Positions 25,467 through 34,655 are shown, counted from the stretch's first letter. The stretch is 64,000 nucleotides of DNA from Poriferisodalis sp965116245 (GCA_965116245.1 OZ220497.1:62001-126000), one strand, 5' to 3'. A program made the numbers and translations. Notes: a model not told the origin generated them from the letters alone.

Positions 25467-26804
25467 GTGGACCTGCAGTTGCGCTCGGGAGCAACCGGGC
25501 ACGTCACCGCCAGCATCGCCACGATCGGCAACCGGACGGTCATGCTCATCTCAGCCGACAGCCTCCACCGACGCGGCGCGTTGGCACCCGCCGACAGCGA
25601 GACCATCGTCGCGGGCCTGCAAACAGCGCTCGCTAAACGCCTGCCCGCTGTGCTCATGCTGTCGTCCAGCGGAGCCGACGCCAATCACGGCGTGGCAGCC
25701 CTGCACGGCTGGGGAGAGGCCGCGCGGATGCTCGTGCGATGTTCAGGGGCTATCCCAGTGCTAGCCGGGGTAACCGGGCAGGCCATATCGGGCATCGCCC
25801 TGCTGATCGGGCTCTCAGACGTTGTCGTCATGTCCGATGACGCGTGCGCGTTCGTGAGCGGACCGGTTCCGGTGCGTGAGATGACAGGCGTGGTCATCGG
25901 GCCCGATGAGCTGGGCGGAGCCCCGATTCACGCGCGCTCCTCAGGCATCGCGTCTGCTGTAACACACCCAGACGCAGTACTTGACAAGCTGACCGAGATA
26001 TTGGGGTACTTGCCGTCGCACTGCGACGAGTTGCCGCCGCGCATCGAGACCGACGATCCCCCTACCCGCTCTACCGCTCGCGCGAGCGAACTGTTGCCGT
26101 CTCAACCGACGGGCGCCTACGACGTGCGCGACATCATCGCCGAGCTGGTCGACGAAGGTTGGCTCACTGAACTGCGAGCCGAATGGGCACCGAACCTGGT
26201 GACAGGCTTCGCCTCGATAGGCGGACACTCGGTGGGTGTGCTTGCAAACCAGCCAATGAGCATCGCGGGCACACTGGACATCGCTGCCAGCCAGAAAGGC
26301 GCCCGCTTCGTTAACTTCTGTGACGCGTTCGGCTTGCCGCTCATCACGCTGGTGGACACGCCCGGCTTCTATCCCGGCAAGGACCTGGAATGGCGCGGCA
26401 TGATCCGCCACGGTGCCCAACTGGCTTTTGCGTACGCCCGCGCAACAGTGCCGCGAGTAGCGGTCGTTCTGCGCAAGTCCTACGGCGGCGCATACATCGT
26501 TATGGACTCAAAAACGATTGGTAACGACATCTACCTGGCGTGGCCCAGCGCTGAGCTGGCCGTCATGGGCGCATCACAAGCAGCTCAGATTCTCCAACGT
26601 GGCGCCGATGAAGATCAGCTTGCGGACTACGTCTCCGAGTACGAAGACACCTACCTAAATCCCTACGTCGCCGCCGAACGCGGCTACATAGACAGCGTCA
26701 TCGATCCCGCCGACACGCGTCGCGAGCTGTTCGACACACTTGAGATGCTGGCAACAAAGCGCGAACAATCACCCGGGCGACGCCACGACAATGCGCCCCT
26801 TTAA
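25467..26804 (+). CDS. acyl-CoA carboxylase carboxyltransferase (beta) family protein, short form
   Basis: 445 residues; propionyl- or acetyl-CoA carboxylase beta subunits are usually 510-540. Two crotonase-like halves are present: VMLSSSGADANHGVAAL then GVTGQAISGIALLIGLSD, and in the C-terminal half GFASIGGHSVGVLANQP, LVDTPGFYPGKDLEWRGMIRHGA and LRKSYGGAYIVMDSK, which carry the oxyanion-forming glycines. The missing N-terminal 70-80 residues normally include the first contact strand. It would move a carboxyl group from biotin to an acyl-CoA, but no biotin carboxylase or carrier gene is near. It may be a divergent subunit or work with a distant partner. Start GTG 25467. Confidence 0.85.
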   Translation: MDLQLRSGATGHVTASIATIGNRTVMLISADSLHRRGALAPADSETIVAGLQTALAKRLPAVLMLSSSGADANHGVAALHGWGEAARMLVRCSGAIPVLAGVTGQAISGIALLIGLSDVVVMSDDACAFVSGPVPVREMTGVVIGPDELGGAPIHARSSGIASAVTHPDAVLDKLTEILGYLPSHCDELPPRIETDDPPTRSTARASELLPSQPTGAYDVRDIIAELVDEGWLTELRAEWAPNLVTGFASIGGHSVGVLANQPMSIAGTLDIAASQKGARFVNFCDAFGLPLITLVDTPGFYPGKDLEWRGMIRHGAQLAFAYARATVPRVAVVLRKSYGGAYIVMDSKTIGNDIYLAWPSAELAVMGASQAAQILQRGADEDQLADYVSEYEDTYLNPYVAAERGYIDSVIDPADTRRELFDTLEMLATKREQSPGRRHDNAPL

Positions 26805-26897
26805 CCGAGCGGGACCGCTAATCGCAGAGAATTCACACACGGCGGGAGCGCTCGGCAAAAAAGTGAGTACATTCGACAGCGGGACTAAGGGGGACAC

Positions 26898-28169
26898 ATG
26901 ACGCAGGACAGCTTCACGATCACCGACAACCGGACAGGCGAATCGGTAGAGGTGCCGGTGGTTGACGGCACGATCTCTGCGGCTGCGTTGCGTCAGCTTG
27001 ACCGTGGCCTGTGGTTTTACGACCCTGCTTACCTGTCGACAGCGAACTGCAACTCAAAGATCACTGAGATTGACGGTGATGAGGGCATCCTGCGCTATCG
27101 CGGCTACCCCATCGAACAGCTAGCCGAGAAATCCAGCTTCCTGGAAGTGGCGTACCTGCTCATCCACGGCGACCTGCCGACCGAAGCCGAAGCTGAGGAG
27201 TGGCTACACCACATCACGTTTCACACCTACGTACACGAGGACATCACGCGCTTCATCAAGGGCTTTCGTTACGACGCCCACCCGATGGGAACACTTGTGT
27301 CTACGATCGCTGCGTTGTCGACGTTCTATCCCGAAGCGAAGAACATCGACGATCCGTACACCCGTTTGGTGCAGATCATCCGGCTGATGGCCAAGATGCC
27401 CACGATGGCGGCGTTTACATATCGCAACCGAGTGGGACTGCCCTATGAGTATCCCGTCAATCACCTGAGCTACACCGCAAACTTCCTACGCATGATGTGG
27501 AGCGTGGCCGACCCCGACTACGAACCCGACCCGGCGTTGACGCGAGCGTTGGACGTGCTGTTTATATTGCATGCGGACCACGAGCAGAACTGCTCCACCA
27601 CCACGATGCGCACAGTTGGGTCCAGCCGAGCCGATCCCTACTCGGCCGTAGCGGCGGCAACTTGCGGGCTTTACGGGCCGCTCCACGGGGGCGCGAACGA
27701 GCAGGTCATTCGGATGCTGCACGAGATCGGCAGCTTCGACAACGTTGCTGCGTATGTCGAACGAGCAAAGTCCGGCGATGTGCTGCTGCAGGGCTTCGGA
27801 CACCGGGTGTACAAGAACTACGACCCACGGGCCAAGATCGTCAAAGAGACCGCCGATGAGGTCTTCAAGGTGACAGGCCTAAACCCGTTGCTTGACATCG
27901 CTATGAAACTTGAGGAGGTTGCCCTTAGCGACCCCTACTTCAAGGAGCGGCGGCTGTATCCGAACGTGGACTTCTACTCGGGTCTCATCTACGAAGCGAT
28001 GGGCTTCCCGTTGGACATGTTCACGGTTCTGTTCGCCATCGGGCGCACACCTGGGTGGCTGGCCCATTGGGTGGAAATGCTCGGCGATCCTGAGCAGAAG
28101 ATCTACCGGCCACGTCAGAAGTACACAGGTCCTGGACTTCGCGACTACGTGCCGATTGAGGCTCGCTAA
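26898..28169 (+). CDS. gltA: citrate synthase
   Basis: 423 residues. Condenses oxaloacetate and acetyl-CoA at the entrance of the TCA cycle. The catalytic triad is visible: His263 in GPLHGGANE, His302 in GFGHRVYK and Asp358 in PNVDFYSG. The N-terminal domain of about 60 residues with YDPAYLSTANCNSKIT is that of the hexameric type II (GltA) enzymes, often NADH-regulated. A ribosome binding site GGGGGA precedes the ATG. Its TAA overlaps the TAG of the convergent quinone oxidoreductase by two bases. Confidence 0.97.
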   Translation: MTQDSFTITDNRTGESVEVPVVDGTISAAALRQLDRGLWFYDPAYLSTANCNSKITEIDGDEGILRYRGYPIEQLAEKSSFLEVAYLLIHGDLPTEAEAEEWLHHITFHTYVHEDITRFIKGFRYDAHPMGTLVSTIAALSTFYPEAKNIDDPYTRLVQIIRLMAKMPTMAAFTYRNRVGLPYEYPVNHLSYTANFLRMMWSVADPDYEPDPALTRALDVLFILHADHEQNCSTTTMRTVGSSRADPYSAVAAATCGLYGPLHGGANEQVIRMLHEIGSFDNVAAYVERAKSGDVLLQGFGHRVYKNYDPRAKIVKETADEVFKVTGLNPLLDIAMKLEEVALSDPYFKERRLYPNVDFYSGLIYEAMGFPLDMFTVLFAIGRTPGWLAHWVEMLGDPEQKIYRPRQKYTGPGLRDYVPIEAR

Positions 28170-29161
28170 CTGTCTTGCTGGTTCACGTCTAGCAAGATTT
28201 TGCCGACGTTCGCATTTGTTGCCATGTACTCGTGGGCTGCTGCAATGTCGCTCAGATCGAAACGGGAGTCAACGATGGGGCGCAATGAGCCGTCGTCAAA
28301 ACGAGGGAGCAGCTCGGCGCAGAATCGCTGATTTGCCTCGATCTTTTGTTCGATAGGCCGCGAGCGCAAAACGGTGCCGATGAGCGCCGCTCGCTTCGGT
28401 AGCAGAGCGCCGAGCGGAATTGTGGCCGTTGGCGCACTCATCACACCGACCTGAATTATGCGTCCTTGGACGCGTACCGATGCGATGTTGCGGGCCAGGT
28501 AGTCGCCGCCGATGACATCTAGTACGACATCCACGCCTTGACCACCGGTCCAGTCGCGCACTGCTTCAGCGAAATCGGTCGCGGTGTAGTCGATTACGAG
28601 GTCCGCACCTAGTTCGGTGCATGGAGTCACCTTGGATGTCGAGCAGGTGACGGCTATTCGAGCGCCGATTGCCTTGGCGATCTGTATCGCTGCGGTGCCG
28701 ACCCCAGAAGCACCTGCATGCACCAACGCCGCACCCCCCGATGCGAGGCCACCTTGGGTCACTAGCGCATCATGCGCGGTTATGAACACCTCGGGTATGG
28801 CCGCCGCGTCGCGTAGCTCCACCGATGCGGGGACGCGTTGGAGCATGCGCTCATGGGTGACGACTAGCTCAGCCGCCGCACCAGCGGACACGATCCCCAT
28901 AACCGCATCGCCGACCGACCAGCCCATTACACGCTCGCCTAGCGCCGCTATGCGTCCAGAGAACTCCATGCCCGGGATCTCGAATTCGGGCTTCGGGCCG
29001 GGCGCCGGGTACAGGCCCATCCGCTGAAGCAGGTCGGCTCGATTCATAGCCGAGCAGGTCACCTTTACGAGCGCTTCGTCGGGTCCGGGCTCTGGTTCAG
29101 GGACATCGACTATCTCGAGGACCTCAACACCGCCATATTCGGGAATTACAACTGCTCGCAT
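28166..29161 (-). CDS. NADPH:quinone oxidoreductase, PIG3/zeta-crystallin type
   Basis: 331 residues from ATG 29161. Medium-chain dehydrogenase without zinc ligands: GroES-like N-terminal domain (VKVTCSAMNRADLLQRMGLYP), then a Rossmann fold with ALVHAGASGVGTAAIQIAKAIGA. The sequence resembles TP53I3/PIG3 quinone oxidoreductases, which reduce quinones or alkenals with NADPH. Frames extending upstream of 29161 run into the phosphatase gene and are not supported. It is transcribed divergently from that gene and converges on gltA with overlapping stop codons. Confidence 0.93.
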   Translation of the reverse strand: MRAVVIPEYGGVEVLEIVDVPEPEPGPDEALVKVTCSAMNRADLLQRMGLYPAPGPKPEFEIPGMEFSGRIAALGERVMGWSVGDAVMGIVSAGAAAELVVTHERMLQRVPASVELRDAAAIPEVFITAHDALVTQGGLASGGAALVHAGASGVGTAAIQIAKAIGARIAVTCSTSKVTPCTELGADLVIDYTATDFAEAVRDWTGGQGVDVVLDVIGGDYLARNIASVRVQGRIIQVGVMSAPTATIPLGALLPKRAALIGTVLRSRPIEQKIEANQRFCAELLPRFDDGSLRPIVDSRFDLSDIAAAHEYMATNANVGKILLDVNQQDS

Positions 29162-29196
29162 GAGCGCTGACGGTAGCGGGCCTGTGGTTAGCCTGC

Positions 29197-29256
29197 GATC
29201 CCGTGCGCCGAGATCCCGTACACCGAGATCCCGTGCGCGGAAATCCCGTACGCGGA
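29197..29256 (+). repeat. 15-bp tandem repeat, four copies
   Basis: GATCCCGTGCGCCGA, GATCCCGTACACCGA, GATCCCGTGCGCGGA, AATCCCGTACGCGGA, with a partial fifth copy. It lies in the divergent region between the quinone oxidoreductase and phosphatase genes and is in frame with the longest reading of the phosphatase (RDPV/RGNPV residues). Confidence 0.9.
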
Positions 29257-30036
29257 AACTCCGTGGTGGTGCTGGACGGAGCAAACAACTGTCGTGACCT
29301 GGGCGGCTACCCGGCTGCGGTCGGTCGCCAGGTGCGCACCGGCGCGCTGTACCGCTCGGACCGTTTGAGCGCACTGACCGACGACGATCTGGACGAACTG
29401 AGTAGTCGCGGTATTCGCACCGTTGTGGATTTTCGGGCTGCGCCCGAGATGGAGCGGGACCCATCAAAGCTGTGGCCAGGGGTTGTTTCGCATATTTCGT
29501 TGCCGGTTGGTGACACCGTGGACGCGGACATCTCGATGGTGGATCAGATTCTCCAAGGCCGGTTGAAGTCAATCAACGAATCCGAGATGGCCGATCTATA
29601 CCTAGGCATCGTCGGCGGATACGGCGAGCGGTTCGCGCAGTTGGCAGCCATGGCGGCCGATGTCGACCACTTACCGATGCTGTTTCACTGCACCGCTGGC
29701 AAAGACCGCAGCGGCATCGCGTCTGCACTGTTGCTGGAAACACTCGGCGTCTCCCGCGCCAGCGTGCTTGACGACTATTGCCTCACCAACGAGCTTCGGT
29801 CACATCAGCGCATAGCGGAGCTCACACTCGAGTTTGAGCAAGTCGGCGTCGCCATAGACGACGTTCGCGCCATCTTGAGCGCACCTCGCCAGGTAATGGC
29901 GACTGTCCTAAGCGAACTGGACAACCAGTACGGGCATTGCAGCTCAAACGGCGGAGCTGGTGCTGAGGGCTATCTGCGAGCTCACGGACTAGAACCCGAA
30001 GCCCTAGAGATGCTGAGGGCCAACCTGCTGATCTAA
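29203..30036 (+). CDS. tyrosine-protein phosphatase (Y_phosphatase3 type)
   Basis: Up to 277 residues. NNCRDLGGYPAAVGRQVRTGALYRSD is the typical N-terminal segment of the bacterial PtpB/lipid phosphatase-like family, and FHCTAGKDRSG is the CX5R active site with Cys and Arg. The segment after it (SALLLETLGV...DDYCLTNE) is also conserved. These enzymes remove phosphate from tyrosine or phosphoinositides and can be secreted, but no signal peptide is seen here. The start is unclear: GTG 29203 includes a 15-base tandem repeat, while GTG 29263 begins just before the domain. The stop overlaps that of a small convergent frame. Confidence 0.88.
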   Translation: MRRDPVHRDPVRGNPVRGNSVVVLDGANNCRDLGGYPAAVGRQVRTGALYRSDRLSALTDDDLDELSSRGIRTVVDFRAAPEMERDPSKLWPGVVSHISLPVGDTVDADISMVDQILQGRLKSINESEMADLYLGIVGGYGERFAQLAAMAADVDHLPMLFHCTAGKDRSGIASALLLETLGVSRASVLDDYCLTNELRSHQRIAELTLEFEQVGVAIDDVRAILSAPRQVMATVLSELDNQYGHCSSNGGAGAEGYLRAHGLEPEALEMLRANLLI

Positions 30037-30203
30037 CCGCCGCGCTGAAGCGTTGAGGCGATTATCTGCGTCACGAAGCCCAATTCGAGCAACGGGCGTA
30101 TGTGCATGTCGAAATGACGCGTTATCGCGTCGAAGTCGCGCACGTTCTGCCACAAAAGCAAGTGCGGTTCAATGCGCTTCCAGTCCCCACGCGAACCAGC
30201 CAT
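30033..30203 (-). CDS. possible small gene after the MT-A70 methyltransferase
   Basis: 57 codons from ATG 30203: begins MAGSRGDWKRIE and contains LLLWQNVRDFDAITRHFDMHI. It overlaps the last 35 bases of the methyltransferase in another frame, and its TAG overlaps the phosphatase TAA, an end-to-end arrangement also seen at gltA. Composition is protein-like, with no low complexity. No family is recognised. It may be a real accessory gene or a displaced C-terminal fragment. Confidence 0.4.
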   Translation of the reverse strand: MAGSRGDWKRIEPHLLLWQNVRDFDAITRHFDMHIRPLLELGFVTQIIASTLQRGG

Positions 30204-30768
30204 TGCTGCTGGAGGTGCGAGCGAACAGCTCAATTTTCGATTTCTCCGGAAACATCGCATCGATTCGTTCGCGCACTTCGTTGGGTTTTTCGGAGTGTTC
30301 TTGCCGTTCTGCTCTCACGAGTTGGCGTATGTTGCGGGCGCCACGGGGCCGCGGGATACGCCCACGTTTGAACAAGAGGCACAGTTCGCATTGGCTCATG
30401 GTGTAGAAGCCGGGGTTGACGCGTTGCTTGTCCCAGACAAACGCAACGGTTGCCCACGCGAAGCCCCACGCTTTGCCCAGCTCGATTGCTTGATCTAGGT
30501 GCGGGTTGGTGGCCCACATGAACAGCAGACTGTCACTGGCCGTTACATCACTGACCCTAAGTTCCTTCAAGTCATCAAGCTTCACGGTTGGGTAGTGGCG
30601 CTCCGCGCCGCCAGAGTCGCGACCGCCAGGCCCGTTATGTTGCAGTTGGCCTCTGTAGTCCCAAGGCGGATCGGCGTAGATGATGTCAAACGCGGTGTCC
30701 GGCAACGGCGGGAACAGCGTCTGTTGCGACCTCACCTGTGCCTCAGCCATCAGGTTGGCGGCAGTCAA
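30169..30768 (-). CDS. MT-A70 family adenine methyltransferase
   Basis: 199 residues. DIIYADPPWDYRG near residue 30 is the catalytic DPPW motif of MT-A70 proteins, and LFMWATNPHLDQAIELGKAWGF and CLLFKRGR follow in the usual order, ending with KIELFARTSSSNGWFAWG. These enzymes methylate N6 of adenine in RNA or DNA; bacterial members often sit on phages or mobile DNA. The longest start is a TTG at 30766-30768 overlapping the MBL gene stop; ATG 30750 is also possible. No nuclease gene accompanies it. Confidence 0.88.
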   Translation of the reverse strand: MTAANLMAEAQVRSQQTLFPPLPDTAFDIIYADPPWDYRGQLQHNGPGGRDSGGAERHYPTVKLDDLKELRVSDVTASDSLLFMWATNPHLDQAIELGKAWGFAWATVAFVWDKQRVNPGFYTMSQCELCLLFKRGRIPRPRGARNIRQLVRAERQEHSEKPNEVRERIDAMFPEKSKIELFARTSSSNGWFAWGLEAH

Positions 30769-31664
30769 GAGCGCAGTGCATCCATACCTATCGGGTCGAA
30801 GCGCCAGGTGTTTGGTTTGTTGGTTGGCTTGATGTGTCCGGCGGTTCTTCCCGCGAAGTGTGTGCCGATTACCAACCTTCCGTCTGACCAGCGAGGAAAT
30901 GCTGCTAGGCGGGTTGCTGTGGAAGTGCCGTCGGCGCTGTAATCGGCGCTTGAGGCCATGTCAGGGTGGGCGAACTGCAGCGGGTGATGGATCATGTCGC
31001 CGGTTATGACGGCCTGCTCCCCCGCCGAGGAGACGATGACGCTGACGTGTCCGGGCGTGTGGCCCGGTGTGGATTCAAGCCACACCTCGTTGTTGATGCG
31101 GTAGCCAGCGCTGACTAGCTCAGCTAGACCCGCATCCATGATGGGTTGCACCGAATCCTCAAACACTGGCCCGTAGTGCTGCGGCTCGGACCGCCAATAG
31201 TCATATTCGGCCTGCACGAACAGGTACCGCGCGTTTGGGAACGTGGGCACCCACTGGCCGTCAACTAGGCGCGTGTTCCAGCCCACATGGTCCACGTGCA
31301 GATGTGTACACACGACCACATCAACGGACTCTGGGGCGAAACCGGCAGCAGTGAGGTCCTCCAGGAACGGCGTCGAGAGCTGCGAAAACGGCGGCGCTCC
31401 CGGGCGCGATTTGTCGTTACCTACGCAGGTGTCAACGATCATGCGCTGCCCGCCCGACTCGATAACAACCGAGTGCATTGACAGACGCATCAGCCCGTCG
31501 TCGGTTACGAAGTCCGGTCGCAGCCACTCGTAGTCGTCGATTACGTCGTCTGCGCCCGGCAACAAGATGTCGAACGGCCAATGCACCTCAAGCTCTGAGA
31601 CGCGCGTTAGCTGCGCATTGCCCACCGTCCAGGAGATTGGCGCAGACTTGTCCACGGTCGGCAT
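30765..31664 (-). CDS. MBL-fold metallo-hydrolase
   Basis: 299 residues. The metal-binding signature HLHVDHVG is near residue 121, ESTPGHTPGHVSVIV supplies the next His, VITGDMIHHPLQF the bridging Asp, and GTHFAGRTAGHI the last His. The family includes lactonases and related hydrolases; the spacing resembles quorum-lactonase-like members, but the substrate is not predictable. GAGAGG lies about eight bases before the ATG. The MT-A70 gene starts over its stop. Confidence 0.92.
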   Translation of the reverse strand: MPTVDKSAPISWTVGNAQLTRVSELEVHWPFDILLPGADDVIDDYEWLRPDFVTDDGLMRLSMHSVVIESGGQRMIVDTCVGNDKSRPGAPPFSQLSTPFLEDLTAAGFAPESVDVVVCTHLHVDHVGWNTRLVDGQWVPTFPNARYLFVQAEYDYWRSEPQHYGPVFEDSVQPIMDAGLAELVSAGYRINNEVWLESTPGHTPGHVSVIVSSAGEQAVITGDMIHHPLQFAHPDMASSADYSADGTSTATRLAAFPRWSDGRLVIGTHFAGRTAGHIKPTNKPNTWRFDPIGMDALRS

Positions 31665-31833
31665 CGTTAGTACCTCTCAATCAGCGTGGGTCTTCGATAC
31701 GAGCCAATGACAATTGAGTACAGATCGCCCCCGTAAGTCTCGCACCATAGATTCGCGGCCTCGGCTGCGCTGTTGCGGGGCGTCTCAGAAGCACCACACT
31801 ATTCGCATTGAGTAGGTGGTATCCAAGTGGCAG

Positions 31834-31852
31834 CATCGGGCGGCTGGCCGCC
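31834..31852. other. short inverted repeat in a 218-base gap
   Basis: GGGCGG CTGG CCGCCC forms a perfect 6-base stem with a 4-base loop in the gap between the MBL gene and the PGPGW gene, about 40 bases before the latter. No T run follows, so it is more likely an operator or mRNA hairpin than a terminator. Nothing else is recognisable in the gap. Confidence 0.4.
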
Positions 31853-31882
31853 CTGCCAGCGAGCCAGATGTTGTGGTGAACC

Positions 31883-32431
31883 ATGCATGAATCCGAGCGA
31901 GACAGGCCCGAGCGAAACAGGCCCGAGCGAAACAGGCCCGACCAACACGAGCTGGACCAACACGCCACTGGTCCGACTAGCTCTGCCTCTTCAGCGAGTC
32001 CGTCTAGCCCGTCTACTAACGACGAGTCAACCCGCAGTGATCGCTTCCGCGAGGCGGCCATTGAGGCCGAGCTGGAGACAGGCGAACGCGAGGAGACCCG
32101 TCAACAGGCCTGGAGCGGCTCGCTACGCCGACTGATCCGCATGAGCTTCGGCGCGGGCGTCGTCGTACTCGGGCTCATCATGATGCCGCTACCGGGTCCG
32201 GGCATGCTGGTCGTGGCGACTGGTCTGGCCATCCTGGCTCGAGATGTGGCGTGGGCTGATCGTCTACTACAGAAGGTCCGCAAACGCCTCCCCTCCGATG
32301 CCGACGGCAAGCTACCCCGCTCAACAATCGCGACCATGATCTTGCTGGCCACGGCGGGAATCGCTGCCTCAATCTGGTTCGCAGTCGGTGACATCAACCC
32401 ATTTGAGGTAGCGCTGTTCTGGCGCAACTAG
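31883..32431 (+). CDS. PGPGW-type (TIGR02611-like) transmembrane protein
   Basis: 182 residues. The first 80 residues are polar and low complexity, including ERDRPERNRPERNRP from a 15-base tandem repeat. Two membrane segments follow: FGAGVVVLGLIMMPLPGPGML (with the PLPGPGMLV signature) and TIATMILLATAGIAASIWFAV. Between them lies a charged cytoplasmic or periplasmic loop. Function of the family is unknown, but it is widespread in Actinobacteria. It converges on the fumarase gene, leaving only 11 bases. Confidence 0.83.
   Translation: MHESERDRPERNRPERNRPDQHELDQHATGPTSSASSASPSSPSTNDESTRSDRFREAAIEAELETGEREETRQQAWSGSLRRLIRMSFGAGVVVLGLIMMPLPGPGMLVVATGLAILARDVAWADRLLQKVRKRLPSDADGKLPRSTIATMILLATAGIAASIWFAVGDINPFEVALFWRN
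31893..31937 (+). repeat. 15-bp tandem repeat, three copies
   Basis: CCGAGCGAGACAGGC followed by two copies of CCGAGCGAAACAGGC, in frame inside the PGPGW-protein gene. Confidence 0.9.
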
Positions 32432-32442
32432 ATGGGAGCCTG

Positions 32443-34092
32443 TCAGTGAATCTGAACGGGTGTCGAGACCTCACTGAAAAAGTCGTTCCCTTTGTCGTCA
32501 ATGACTATGAAGGCAGGGAAGTCCTCCACCTCTATTTGCCAAACCGCTTCCATGCCCAGTTCGGGGTACTCCAGCACTTCGACCTTGCGGATGGAGTCCT
32601 TTGCTAGCCGCGCTGCGGGTCCGCCAATCGAACCCAGATAGAAGCCGCCGTAGCGGGCGCACGCCTCAATCACCTGGCGCGAGCGGTTGCCTTTGGCGAG
32701 CATGACGAGACTGCCGCCTGCGGCCTGGAACTGCTCCACATACGAGTCCATACGGCCAGCGGTGGTGGGGCCAAACGAGCCCGATGCGTAGCCCGCGGGG
32801 GTCTTCGCCGGACCGGCGTAATACACCGGCCTTTCGCGCAGGTAGTCGGGTAGTCCATCGCCAGCGTCTAAGCGTTCTTTCAGCTTGGCGTGCGCTATGT
32901 CACGTGCCACTACCAGCGTGCCGGTTAGAGACAACCGGGTTTTGACGGCGTGTCGGGTCAACTGGTTGCGGATTGCGTCCATCGGCTGGTCCAGATCAAC
33001 CGCCACTACGTCGTTGGACAACTCCCGTGTTTCGGTTTCCGGCAAAAAGCGAGCCGGGTCGGTCTCAAGCTGTTCAAGAAACACACCGTCCGCTGTGATC
33101 CGCCCCAGCGCTTGCCGATCGGCCGAACACGAAACGGCAATCGCCACGGGGCAACTTGCACCGTGTCGCGGCAGGCGCACCACCCGTACGTCGTGGCAGA
33201 AATACTTGCCGCCAAACTGCGCTCCGATACCGAATTGGCGGGTGAGTTCCAATATGCGGCCCTCCCACTCAAGGTCGCGAAAACCGTGACCGGATGTGCT
33301 GCCAGCCGTTGGCAACGTGTCCAGGTACTTGGCCGACGCGTACTTGGCCACCTTGACAGCAAACTCCGCAGAGGTGCCGCCTATAACAACCGCCAAGTGA
33401 TACGGCGGACACGCAGCGGTGCCCAGCGTGCGCAAGGTGCCGTCGAGGAAGCGAGTGAGGCTCTCAGGATTCAGCAACGCCTTGGTCTCCTGGAAGAGCA
33501 GACTCTTGTTGGCCGAACCGCCTCCTTTAGCCATGAAGACCAGCTCGTATTCGTCTCCCGGTGAGGCGTAAATCTCAATCTGGGCAGGCAGGTTGTTGCC
33601 GGTATTGCGCTCGGTGAACATGTCAAGTGGCGCTAGCTGCGAGTAGCGCAGATTCGAGGTGAGATAGGTGTCGGCGACGCCCTGAGATATGGCCTCGGCA
33701 TCGTCGTAGTCCGGGTTCTCAGCGGTGCCGGTCAGCACCCGCTCCCCCTTGTGCCCCCAGATGATCGCGGTACCGGTGTCTTGACAACTGGGCAGCACAC
33801 CGCCCGCAGCGATGTTGGCGTTCTTCAGCAGCTCAAGTGCTACGAAGCGATCGTTGGGGGACGCCTCTGGGTCGTCCAGGATGGCGGCCATCGAAGCCAG
33901 GTGGTCGGTGCGAAACAAGTGGGCAATGTCACGCATGGCCTCCGCTGTTAGGAGCCGTAACGCTTCGGGCCCAACCTGCAGGAATCGCCGACCCGCTGCG
34001 CTGACGGTGGACACATGATCACTAGAGAGGTGCCGGTAGGTCACATCAGCGGGACCGGTGGGAAGCAGTTCAACGTGAGCGGACGTGCTCAT
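32443..34092 (-). CDS. fumA: class I (Fe-S) fumarate hydratase
   Basis: 549 residues, the two-domain single-chain form as in E. coli FumA/FumB. Hydrates fumarate to malate. Cluster cysteines are Cys103 in SCQDTGTA, Cys228 in TAACPPYH and probably Cys322 in AVSCSADR, at spacings that fit the family. The C-terminal beta domain includes YYAGPAKTPAGYASGSFGPTTAGRMD. The oxygen-sensitive class I type rather than FumC fits its use beside aconitase and gltA. Its ATG at 34092 faces the VOC gene, with which it shares a short divergent gap. Confidence 0.95.
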   Translation of the reverse strand: MSTSAHVELLPTGPADVTYRHLSSDHVSTVSAAGRRFLQVGPEALRLLTAEAMRDIAHLFRTDHLASMAAILDDPEASPNDRFVALELLKNANIAAGGVLPSCQDTGTAIIWGHKGERVLTGTAENPDYDDAEAISQGVADTYLTSNLRYSQLAPLDMFTERNTGNNLPAQIEIYASPGDEYELVFMAKGGGSANKSLLFQETKALLNPESLTRFLDGTLRTLGTAACPPYHLAVVIGGTSAEFAVKVAKYASAKYLDTLPTAGSTSGHGFRDLEWEGRILELTRQFGIGAQFGGKYFCHDVRVVRLPRHGASCPVAIAVSCSADRQALGRITADGVFLEQLETDPARFLPETETRELSNDVVAVDLDQPMDAIRNQLTRHAVKTRLSLTGTLVVARDIAHAKLKERLDAGDGLPDYLRERPVYYAGPAKTPAGYASGSFGPTTAGRMDSYVEQFQAAGGSLVMLAKGNRSRQVIEACARYGGFYLGSIGGPAARLAKDSIRKVEVLEYPELGMEAVWQIEVEDFPAFIVIDDKGNDFFSEVSTPVQIH

Positions 34093-34157
34093 TGGCTCAT
34101 GCTACGGATGTGCCTGGGGATGTACGCCAACGGGCTTCAGCTAGCGAGAATGGACTC

Positions 34158-34622
34158 GTGACTGACAACGCCAGCACCGACGACACAGAGGCCGACACCC
34201 CAGGGACCGGCAGCGCCGAGACCGACAACACAGTGAGCAACATAAGGTCAATCAACGCGATCACGTTGCGGACCGCCGACATGGCGGCATCGGTTGAGTT
34301 CTACGTTGCATTGGGCTTCCAGTTGAGCTTCGGCGGCGAAGACGCGCCGTTCTCCACCTTGCGCAGCGGCGACTGTTTTGTGAATCTGATCGGCGTGCCC
34401 AGCGCCGCCGAGGTTGAGACCGGCTGGGGCAGAGTGATCTTTCATGTCACCGACGTGGATGCGCTCTACCAACGTGTACTTGATGCAGGCTTAGCGCCGC
34501 AGCACGAGCCGACCGACGCGCCTTGGGGTGAGCGGATGTTTGCAATCTTTGATCCCGCCGGACACGACCTGAGCTTCGCCAAACGCATCCGCGCCTACGA
34601 GGTTGACCATCCCGATTTGTGA
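34158..34622 (+). CDS. VOC-family (glyoxalase-like) protein
   Basis: 154 residues from GTG 34158; an upstream GTG-type start at 34092 would abut the fumarase start and leave no promoter, so I reject it. After a Thr/Asp-rich leader the single VOC module runs from NAITLRTADMAASVEFYVALGF to FAIFDPAGHDLSFAKRI, with the usual metal-ligand positions only partly conserved. Specific function unknown. rarA follows after 33 bases on the same strand. Confidence 0.8.
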   Translation: MTDNASTDDTEADTPGTGSAETDNTVSNIRSINAITLRTADMAASVEFYVALGFQLSFGGEDAPFSTLRSGDCFVNLIGVPSAAEVETGWGRVIFHVTDVDALYQRVLDAGLAPQHEPTDAPWGERMFAIFDPAGHDLSFAKRIRAYEVDHPDL

Positions 34623-34655
34623 TCCTGACATGACAGACACGTCTACCGTCAAAGC

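Noticed and set aside
28166..29572. Longer 468-residue version of the quinone oxidoreductase
   Set aside because: The extra N-terminus is Arg/Pro-rich and antisense to the phosphatase gene; ATG 29161 gives a normal family start.
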